Origin: Treponema sp.
Lineage (GTDB): Bacteria; Spirochaetota; Spirochaetia; Treponematales; Breznakiellaceae
Direction of reading: 5' to 3'
DNA length: 38,500 nucleotides
Assembly: GCA_031268125.1 (NCBI GenBank)
Contig: JAIRXT010000151.1
Location: 1-38,500, forward strand
Below the pieces are notes generated by a model. The model ran no database searches. It was not told where the DNA came from and saw only the letters and a list, made by a program, of their open reading frames with translations. This document shows, piece after piece, positions 7,039-17,216 of the stretch; within the stretch, counting starts at the first letter, position 1; every line of letters starts with the position of its first letter. The translations under genes and the position numbers were made by a program.

Positions 7039-9756
7039 TTGGAAATGTCCGATGCTGAAGATGTTGTGGTAGAACTGCCTGCGCTGCTTAAAAATATGCA
7101 GGAAATGCTGAACGAGGAAAAATGGACCAGGGCAACGTTAAGCAACTATTCCGCCGCCCAGTTCAAGGAATTGGACGCGGTCTTAAAGGAATGCCAGGAA
7201 GCTCATCTGTATGAAGAACTAAAGACCCTGTGCGACGAACACCTTGTTCATACCAAAAACAGTATTATTGCGCTGTATATTTCCGGGATGATCGCCCTTT
7301 CCCGGCAGATTATCGACGACTCCGCAATTGTCAACCTGGTAAATATTTTTGTTGATAACCACAAGTGGGCCATTGTCAAATACCTGTGTGAAGGCATTCT
7401 GGACTACGGGGAATCAAAATTCGCCCTTCGTACTCTGGGGGACTGCTACCGGAGCGAGAACAACGAAGAAGACATTTACGGTATCTGGGAACGGCTGGTT
7501 AAGATTGACATTGAAGAAGCGGAACTGGCTAAGTCCCTGGCGGAACATTACGAAAAGCAGGGGGATGCCGCTGCGGCTGTTGATTATTACAAAAAGGCCC
7601 TCCACCGCTACATCAACAAGGGGTCCTACAAGGAAGTCAAGGATATATGGGAAAGGCTCCTGAACTATGTCCCGGAAGATCTGGACTTCTTTCTTAACGT
7701 ACAAAAGAAAATCGCCAAAAACATTGACAAGGAAAAGGCCGGCGTTCTTTTGAAAGACGTGTACGAGATCTGTAAAAAGCGGGACGACATAAGCAACTGT
7801 ATAATGATACTGAAGATTGTTTTGGACTACGATGACCGGGACAACCAGGCCCGCAGGGAAATTACCGAGTGTTACCGTAAAAACTACACCGGCCATAGCC
7901 AGCTGGAAGATTATATCCGGGTTTCCAGCCTTGCCCAGGGCCCCCGTAACGTGCGGGAAGCGATCATCGATTTTGAAAAACACATCGCCTTTGACCGGGG
8001 GAATTTTGTTTATCACCGGACCTGGGGGGTAGGCCGGATTGACAAGGTTCAGGGGGATGACATCGTTATTGATTTCGCAAAAAAACGCGGCCATTCCATG
8101 TCCCTTAAAATGGCGGTAAACGCCCTTCAAACCCTGTCAAAAAACCATATCTGGGTTCTCAAAGCGGTCTGGAAAAAGGAAAAACTCCACGAAAAGGTAA
8201 AAAACGACTATCAGTGGGCCCTGAAAACCGTGATTCGCAGTTTTGACAATTCCTGCGACATCAAACGGATCAAGGCGGAGCTGGTACCCCAGGTTCTCAG
8301 TCCCGGCGAATGGACCGGATGGAGTACCAAAGCCCGGGAGATTCTGAAATCGGACCCGAATTTCGGGGTAAGCCCGGAAAACATAGACCTGTTTACCGTC
8401 AGGGACCGGCCCATCAGCCTGGAAGAAAAACTCTACAACGAGTTCAAGGCTGAAAAAAGTTTCTTTGACCGGGCGGCTACAATCCGGGAATTTGTATCCC
8501 ACAAGGACATTGAACTTGATTCGGAGTATTTTACCGAAATGTTCGGCTATTTTACCGGGTATCTAAAATCCTACAGCCAGGTAACCGAACAAGTGGCGGC
8601 TTCTTACCTCCTGGTAAAAGACATGGCGGGCAAGTACCCCCACCTGGGGACCGGTTTTTCCCTGAACTTCAACGAAATTTTCAACGCCATTGAAGACGTA
8701 CCCTCTCTGTTTCTCAGCCTTAAGGACACCAAACTCAGGGAGACATTCCTCAGCCACGTCAAACTTTTTATTCCCAATTGGGCGGACGTGTATATCAACC
8801 TTTTCCCCTACGTTCTTTCCGCGGGTATTATCCAGCATTTGAAATCCGGCGGTTACGGGGACAAACTTACCGCCATGACCGCCGCCAGTTTTGAAAATTT
8901 CCGGGATTACCGGGAAGCGGCAGTCTGGCTTTTCAAAAATTGCAGCGGCGAAGAGTGGTACCAAAAGGCAAATATCCCCTACGAAAAACAGCTTATTATC
9001 CTTATCCACATACTGGATATAAGTTACCGGGAAATCGAAAACCACCGGGAAACTACCGAAAACCGCAAGATAAACAAACAGGTTTACAATATTCTTTTTG
9101 CCGACGGGACTCTGGACCGGTTTTTTGACGCGGCGGACGGTTATACCATTCTGCGGATCTACACTTTTATCAACGATGTAAAGGACCTTGACCCCGCGGA
9201 AAAAATCAGGCTGCGAAGCAGGATCCTTGAAAAGTTTCCGGACTTTAAATTCCTTGGGGAAGAGGAAAAGAAGGTTACCGTTCTTGGACTTATCGTTACT
9301 ATGGCGAAATACCAGGAAAAGCAAAGGCAGATGGCAAAGATTATCTCGGTGGATGTTCCGGCCAATTCCAAGGAAATTGAGTTCGCCAAGTCTCTGGGGG
9401 ATTTGCGGGAGAACGCCGAGTACAAGGCTGCCCTTGAAAAACAGGCCATCTTAAACGCCACCCTGGCGAAGCTAAACGATGAGATTGAACGGGCCCAGCT
9501 TTTCGATCCTTCCACGGTAAACACCTCCAAGGCCGGGTTCGGTACTACGGTTACCATAAAAAACAATACCAGCGGCCAGGAAGAGAGCTACACGCTGCTG
9601 GGACCCTGGGAGTCCGACCCGGATCACAATATCATTTCTTACCTGTCCCCCTTCGGCGGGACCCTGCTCAACAAGGTGGTGGGAGAACAGTTTGAATTCT
9701 CCGCAAACAATGAAAAAATCTCTTATGTGGTGGAAAAAATAAGCGCCGCCGTTTAG
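7039..9756 (+). CDS. Large protein with helical/TPR-like N-terminus, small beta domain and C-terminal GreA/GreB domain
   Basis: C-terminus contains the GreA coiled-coil tip motif FAKSLGDLRENAEYKAALEKQ and a GreA C-terminal FKBP-like segment (GTTVTIKNNTSGQEESYTLLGPWESDPDHNIISYLSPFG); central YHRTWGVGRIDKVQGDDIVIDF. Confidence 0.88.
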   Translation: MEMSDAEDVVVELPALLKNMQEMLNEEKWTRATLSNYSAAQFKELDAVLKECQEAHLYEELKTLCDEHLVHTKNSIIALYISGMIALSRQIIDDSAIVNLVNIFVDNHKWAIVKYLCEGILDYGESKFALRTLGDCYRSENNEEDIYGIWERLVKIDIEEAELAKSLAEHYEKQGDAAAAVDYYKKALHRYINKGSYKEVKDIWERLLNYVPEDLDFFLNVQKKIAKNIDKEKAGVLLKDVYEICKKRDDISNCIMILKIVLDYDDRDNQARREITECYRKNYTGHSQLEDYIRVSSLAQGPRNVREAIIDFEKHIAFDRGNFVYHRTWGVGRIDKVQGDDIVIDFAKKRGHSMSLKMAVNALQTLSKNHIWVLKAVWKKEKLHEKVKNDYQWALKTVIRSFDNSCDIKRIKAELVPQVLSPGEWTGWSTKAREILKSDPNFGVSPENIDLFTVRDRPISLEEKLYNEFKAEKSFFDRAATIREFVSHKDIELDSEYFTEMFGYFTGYLKSYSQVTEQVAASYLLVKDMAGKYPHLGTGFSLNFNEIFNAIEDVPSLFLSLKDTKLRETFLSHVKLFIPNWADVYINLFPYVLSAGIIQHLKSGGYGDKLTAMTAASFENFRDYREAAVWLFKNCSGEEWYQKANIPYEKQLIILIHILDISYREIENHRETTENRKINKQVYNILFADGTLDRFFDAADGYTILRIYTFINDVKDLDPAEKIRLRSRILEKFPDFKFLGEEEKKVTVLGLIVTMAKYQEKQRQMAKIISVDVPANSKEIEFAKSLGDLRENAEYKAALEKQAILNATLAKLNDEIERAQLFDPSTVNTSKAGFGTTVTIKNNTSGQEESYTLLGPWESDPDHNIISYLSPFGGTLLNKVVGEQFEFSANNEKISYVVEKISAAV

Positions 9757-9794
9757 AATTTGTCATAACACTGGGTAGTACAGGATATGTAAGA

Positions 9795-12008
9795 ATGTGG
9801 ATAAAATGGCCAAAAACAACGGTTCTGTTGTTTCTTATACTCGCCGGGGGGAACGTTTTTGGGCAGCAGCGTCCCCCCATCGATCTGGTACTGCTTCTGG
9901 ATACGTCTTCTGGTATGAGCGGTTACTACAGCCAAGTTAACCACTACCTTACCGGTTCATTTTTAAGCGATAATTTGCAGTTGGGTGATACTTTTCATCT
10001 TATCGCCTTTTCGGACAAACCCCGGATGGAGATTGCCCGCCGTGTTGAAAGTCAGGGGGACCTGGAGACCATCATCGGCCGTATGCTGCTGATGTACCCG
10101 CTGGAACCTCAGGCGGATATTCCCGCCGCCCTTTCTTTTGCGAAAACCTACACGGAAAATTTGAACCCTTCCCGGCAGCGGAAAATCGTTGTCCTGAGCC
10201 TTGGAGGGGGGACCGAGTCCTTCCCGCGTCTACTGGAAGAATCCCGGTTGCGAATGGGCGGCATTGGTCTTGAGCATATAAACCCTGCGGAACTTCCCCC
10301 TGCCCGTCCTGCCGCCCCTATAACAAGCCCCAGAACAGAGCCCCAGCCGGTGCCTCCAATTCCCCGGACGGAACCTCAACCGGCGTCTCCAGCCCCCAGG
10401 CAGGAGCCCCAGCCGGCGTCTCCTCCAGTCCCTAGGCAGGAACCTCAGCCGGCATCGCCAAGCCCCCGGACGGAACCCCAGCCGGCGTCCCCGCCACCAG
10501 CCTCCAGAACAGAGCCTCAGCCGGTATCCCCTCCAGTCGTCCCTAGGCAGGAACCCCAACCGGTGCCTCCAACTCCCAGGACGGAACTTCTGCCGACGTT
10601 TCCACCATCAGGCCCCAGGCCAATTCCCCGGCCGGTGTCTCCAGCCCCCACGGAACCTCAGCCGGCATCGCCAAGCCCCCAGCCGGCGTCCCCGCCGCCA
10701 GCCCCCAGGACAGAGCCTCAGCCGGTATCCCCTCCAGTCGTCCCTAGGCAGGAACCTCAGCCGGCATCGCCAAGCCCCAGGACGGAACCCCAGCCGGCGT
10801 CCCCGCCGCCAAGCCCCGGAACAGAGCCCCAGCCGGTATCCCCTCCAGTCCCTAGGCAGGAGCCTCAGCAGGTGCCTCCAGCTCCCAGGGCGGAACTTCT
10901 GCCGGCGTTTCCACCATCAGGTCCCCGGCCGATACCCCGGCCGGTGTCCCCAGTCCCCACAGAGCCTCAGCGGGCATCGCCAAGCCCCGGAACGGAGCCC
11001 CAGCCGGTGCCTCCAGCCCCCACGGAACCTCAGCCATCAGCTTTACCGCCAAACCCCGGAACAGCGCCTTCGGCCCCAGCAGCAAGCCCCAGGACGGAGC
11101 CTCAGCCGGTGCCTCCCAGACCGGAGCCGGAATTACTCCCAATCCCCGAACCGGCCTCAAATCCTGAATTCGAGTCTCCGCCGCCCGGACCGGAACCGTC
11201 GGCGGTTTCCGAATCCCCTCAGGCCTCTGAACCTGAGCCGCCGCGGGAATCCGTGACGGTTCCGCCCTCCCCCGTAACTCCGCGAACCGTTCCCCAAAGG
11301 GCCGGAAGACTTATACATGCGGACGGAGACAGGATAATTATTTTTATCTGTTTGGGACTCCTGGGTTTTGTGCTACTGGGCCTGGCGGCGTTCTTTGTAG
11401 TCCGCCGTCTCCACAAATCCCCCAACAGGGCGGTAGCCAAGGCGGCGCAAAACCACTCCGCCGGTTCTCCGGGTAAAACCCCTCAGAAGAATCCTCGAAT
11501 TCAGGCAAAAAAACCTCCCCGGAACACTGTTCCCGTTACCGCGGAACAGCCGCCCCCACGGACAGAGGAACCCTACCGGCCGCCCCGCAGGGAAAATCCC
11601 TATACGGACAAACCCGTTCAAAAACTCGAATACGGTTCACCTTTCATGATCAAGCTCTTCGTGGCGGATCAGAACACCCTTATCGGCAAACGGAATACCC
11701 ACCTGGTAAAGCCCGGTTTTACCTATACGGTGGGGGGCGGCAAATCGGATTTCCTCATCTTCCTGGTTCCCGTCCCCCCAAATCTGGGAGAACTGAAATA
11801 CGAAACATCGGGCTGTACGTTTTATCCCCGCAAGCCGGTCTACTTTCCCGATACCGGCAGCAACCCCGTGCATGACTGTATCGGGAAGACCATCAGGATT
11901 ATGTCGGACAAGGGTTATGAGCTTTTCATACGGCTGGAACTGCACGAGGATCCCCTGGTGGAACTGAACCAGCTTATGCTGTCTATCAATATTCCAAATT
12001 TATCCTAA
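9795..12008 (+). CDS. Membrane-anchored von Willebrand factor A-like protein with long proline-rich repeat region
   Basis: Signal peptide; IDLVLLLDTSSGMSG MIDAS-like motif; Pro-rich (EPQPASP-type) repeats; TM IIIFICLGLLGFVLLGLAAFFVV; C-terminal globular domain. Confidence 0.82.
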   Translation: MWIKWPKTTVLLFLILAGGNVFGQQRPPIDLVLLLDTSSGMSGYYSQVNHYLTGSFLSDNLQLGDTFHLIAFSDKPRMEIARRVESQGDLETIIGRMLLMYPLEPQADIPAALSFAKTYTENLNPSRQRKIVVLSLGGGTESFPRLLEESRLRMGGIGLEHINPAELPPARPAAPITSPRTEPQPVPPIPRTEPQPASPAPRQEPQPASPPVPRQEPQPASPSPRTEPQPASPPPASRTEPQPVSPPVVPRQEPQPVPPTPRTELLPTFPPSGPRPIPRPVSPAPTEPQPASPSPQPASPPPAPRTEPQPVSPPVVPRQEPQPASPSPRTEPQPASPPPSPGTEPQPVSPPVPRQEPQQVPPAPRAELLPAFPPSGPRPIPRPVSPVPTEPQRASPSPGTEPQPVPPAPTEPQPSALPPNPGTAPSAPAASPRTEPQPVPPRPEPELLPIPEPASNPEFESPPPGPEPSAVSESPQASEPEPPRESVTVPPSPVTPRTVPQRAGRLIHADGDRIIIFICLGLLGFVLLGLAAFFVVRRLHKSPNRAVAKAAQNHSAGSPGKTPQKNPRIQAKKPPRNTVPVTAEQPPPRTEEPYRPPRRENPYTDKPVQKLEYGSPFMIKLFVADQNTLIGKRNTHLVKPGFTYTVGGGKSDFLIFLVPVPPNLGELKYETSGCTFYPRKPVYFPDTGSNPVHDCIGKTIRIMSDKGYELFIRLELHEDPLVELNQLMLSINIPNLS
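10330..11140 (+). repeat. Degenerate in-frame tandem repeats encoding EPQPASP/EPQPVSP/EPQPVPP-type motifs
   Basis: Recurring cctaggcaggaacc(t/c)cagccgg, ccggacggaaccccagccggcgtc; higher-order unit ending R(T/A)ELLP(T/A)FPPSGPRPIPRPVSP occurs twice. Confidence 0.9.
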
Positions 12009-12040
12009 GGAAGCGCCGGTTTATCCGCAGCCCCCCTAAC

Positions 12041-12205
12041 CTAAACTTGACCCACAATTAAGCCCGGTTCTTTGCCGTTACGGCGAAGAACCGGGTGGTC
12101 AAATATCAAACGTAACACTTTGTAGATATCTCTTCCCTACGATAAAGCTAAATTTGACCCGTATCGTGTACCCGGCCCCGGCGGAACATTGTGGATCAAG
12201 TTTAG
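12041..12205. mobile_element. Putative MITE-like non-autonomous element with 18-bp TIRs and 8-bp target duplication
   Basis: TIRs ctaaacttgacccacaat (12041-12058) / attgtggatcaagtttag (12188-12205), one mismatch; flanked by identical cccctaac at 12033-12040 and 12206-12213; no coding capacity. Confidence 0.78.
12063..12095. repeat. Strong hairpin inside the MITE-like element
   Basis: cccggttctt-t-gccg-tta-cggc-g-aagaaccggg. Confidence 0.85.
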
Positions 12206-12208
12206 CCC

Positions 12209-14786
<2,578 letters not shown>

Positions 14787-14931
14787 TCAAAATTTCATGC
14801 CAAGATAGAAGCTTGGGCGGGGAACTATTCAAGCGATTGATTGACAATTTTGGGAGTGTGCCAGGGGCGACCAGTTCCCCTTGGAGAGAGGGGGCCTCCC
14901 TTTAATAAATTTCTGCTTGGCCATGCCCCGG

Positions 14932-16392
14932 CTAAAACGTATACTTCAACCGGGCTTGGATAAAACCGTTGTCCCGGTATTGGCCGAACTGCCCGCCCCG
15001 GTCCCCGGCAAAGAATCCGCCAGCCAGTCCCACCGTTACATCGTCCTCTGTCCAGCTTAACACCGGCATGATCAGGCAGTCCCTGTCTTCAACACCCCAT
15101 ATTGCCGCGGCGCTCACCTCAAGCCGGTCCATCAGGAATCTCTTCAGCAGCTTCACCGTTATCCGGGTGGAACTGGGATCGGATCCTGCCTCAATGTCCG
15201 GCAGGGGGTTCTTCCCTATCTCACCGTGCCGCAGGGTTATGGTTTCGGCGGCCTGAAGATTCAGGTTAACACCCCATACAAGATCCCGGTCAAAGCCAAG
15301 GGACCACAGGATGCGGGGATTGTACACTGCGCCGTCATTACCGGCCAAATCCCCGGTAAGATTTGCCGCCAGTTCTGCCCGCACGTTAAAACCGGCCACG
15401 ACCTGCGCGTAATCAAACCCGATCTGGTGATAGGGATTGTAGGCAATCTTCGGCGGGACCAGAAGCCCCAGGGCGGCGTCAACGTCAGCCTGGGATGCGG
15501 CAGCGGCAAGTATCGGGGCCGCCTCCGCAATACTTGCCAAAGTCCCTGCCGTAGAGACCGCCGGGGTAGTCAGGCGGCCGTAGTAATACTGCGCTCCCAG
15601 ATCCGCGCCGCCGATGCTGGTAGTAAAGCGCAGCCCCCCCTGGGCGTAGGCAAGGGTCGATGTATCGGGATAAGCAATAAGGCCGGGCAGTCTCTGCGAA
15701 AGGACTGCGGCGGCGTACTGCCGTTGGGACGGATTGGTCAGGCCCACGATCCGCCCTGCAAGCTGCCCCGGCAAAGCCGTTGTTTGAGCCGGGGCCCAGC
15801 GTCCGGCCGCGGCAAAGCGGGCGGGTTCAAAATTGGGAACAAAAACTCCTTCCAGTTTAGAGAAGGACCCGAAATTCCAGGCAAGGCGGACCAGGGGGCG
15901 GGCAATTTTCTGCGCCATGCCGTCGCTTAAGCCGTCAACCAGCAGGCTCAGGTCCGAAAAATCAAGGGGATTGATCACGTCCAGCGGTCCCATGCTGTCG
16001 GCCTTTCCCCAGGCCAGTTTTCGCAGCCCTCCCTCAACGTCGAAGTCCCCAAGGTAAAGGTGAAGGTACGCCTCGTCTATCGTTACCGGCGATCTATCGG
16101 GGCTGATATTCAAATTGATAACTCCCATAGCGCGGACATTCTCCGCGCTCAAGTTAAGTTTGCCGGAAAATACATTTCCAAGCTGCACGGAATCCGCTCC
16201 ATTCCCAAAATCGTCAATAAAACCCTTTAGTACCGCCCCCGCCTCTCCCTGTAGTAAAACAAAGGGAACAAAAGAAGAGCCGGGATGTTCGGTTTCCTCA
16301 TCACCAAAGCCGAAGTCCTGCGCGCCAAGCAGCGATACCGGCAGCAGAAAACAAATCAGGGCAAAACGCTTCATCACAATCAACCGATTCAC
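14932..16392 (-). CDS. Outer-membrane beta-barrel protein (probable), DUF1302-like
   Basis: Signal peptide MKRFALICFLLPVSLLGAQ; LHLYLGDFDVEGGLRKLAWGKADSMGPLDVINPLDF; C-terminal ARLKYTF aromatic terminus. Confidence 0.72.
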   Translation of the reverse strand: MNRLIVMKRFALICFLLPVSLLGAQDFGFGDEETEHPGSSFVPFVLLQGEAGAVLKGFIDDFGNGADSVQLGNVFSGKLNLSAENVRAMGVINLNISPDRSPVTIDEAYLHLYLGDFDVEGGLRKLAWGKADSMGPLDVINPLDFSDLSLLVDGLSDGMAQKIARPLVRLAWNFGSFSKLEGVFVPNFEPARFAAAGRWAPAQTTALPGQLAGRIVGLTNPSQRQYAAAVLSQRLPGLIAYPDTSTLAYAQGGLRFTTSIGGADLGAQYYYGRLTTPAVSTAGTLASIAEAAPILAAAASQADVDAALGLLVPPKIAYNPYHQIGFDYAQVVAGFNVRAELAANLTGDLAGNDGAVYNPRILWSLGFDRDLVWGVNLNLQAAETITLRHGEIGKNPLPDIEAGSDPSSTRITVKLLKRFLMDRLEVSAAAIWGVEDRDCLIMPVLSWTEDDVTVGLAGGFFAGDRGGQFGQYRDNGFIQARLKYTF

Positions 16393-17195
16393 CGCGCCCT
16401 CCCGGTCTCAAGATAGGCTGTCGTAAATACCCCATCCGGTATCGAATCGCCGTACTTAATAATGTCCGTATAAATGGTGGTGTACGTTCCGGCCGCCAGG
16501 GTGCTTACCTTTATTTCCGCCGGCGTAAGATAGCCCTGCACGTCATGGAAACCGGAGGATTCCATTGTCTTAACCAGAGTCCCCCGGCGGTCGTACATTT
16601 CGATCTTGTAGTTTACCAATGCCGCCTTGTCGATCCACAGGATCATCTTCCCGTACTGGTAGGACGAATCTTTCGGGATCGATTGGATGACATAACAGGG
16701 AGCGCCGCCGTACTGTTCTTCCCGCAGCAGCGTATGGGTGTCCTCGCCGGGCTTTCTGCTCTGGGCGCTCAGGTCGTCGTAAGACATATCGGTACCCATA
16801 AAGCCGCTGCTCCCTTCGGAAGCGGCAATGCGCCGGACTTTTCCCAAACCGGGCAGATAGATCCACTGGTCCTTATTACCGGCGGCCTTTTCCAGGGTAA
16901 GAAACCGGGTCCCCTTCACCGACGCGGGCTGCTGGAACACGATCATCAGGCGGTCGTTTCCCTGCGCGTCGTCTTTAGAATACTGGTCGATAACCCGCTC
17001 GGAGACGGATCCGTTTTTGGAGGTAATCACCATGCGGGAACGGGAAGATACGGTTGCCGCGTCAATCCTATCGCGGGAAGCCTGGACAATGGAAGCGGCA
17101 TCCTGAGCCGAAGCGCTCTGGGCGGATAGACTCTGGACGCATACCAAGGCGGCGCAGAACACCGCCGGTAAAACAAGCATTGTAAATCGTTTCAT
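16389..17195 (-). CDS. LolA-like outer membrane lipoprotein-sorting family protein; start taken at MKRFTM (ORF open to 17210)
   Basis: Signal peptide; ASRDRIDAATVSSRSRMVITSKNG...SKDDAQGNDRLMIVFQQPASVKGTRFLTLEKAAGNKDQWIYLPGLGKVRRIAASEGSSGFMGTDMSYDDL; SD ggag upstream of this ATG. Confidence 0.85.
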   Translation of the reverse strand: MKRFTMLVLPAVFCAALVCVQSLSAQSASAQDAASIVQASRDRIDAATVSSRSRMVITSKNGSVSERVIDQYSKDDAQGNDRLMIVFQQPASVKGTRFLTLEKAAGNKDQWIYLPGLGKVRRIAASEGSSGFMGTDMSYDDLSAQSRKPGEDTHTLLREEQYGGAPCYVIQSIPKDSSYQYGKMILWIDKAALVNYKIEMYDRRGTLVKTMESSGFHDVQGYLTPAEIKVSTLAAGTYTTIYTDIIKYGDSIPDGVFTTAYLETGRAR

Positions 17196-17216
17196 TTGTT
17201 TCTCCTTCAAAAAACC

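Noticed and set aside
10330-11140. Possible CRISPR-like repeats
   Set aside because: Repeats are in-frame, contiguous and degenerate with no unique spacers; they encode proline-rich peptide.
10230-11160. Minus-strand ORFs of 109 and 102 aa (GWRRRLRF-type, GLEAPAEAP-type repeats)
   Set aside because: Complement of the Pro-rich repeat region; repetitive low complexity explains the open frames.
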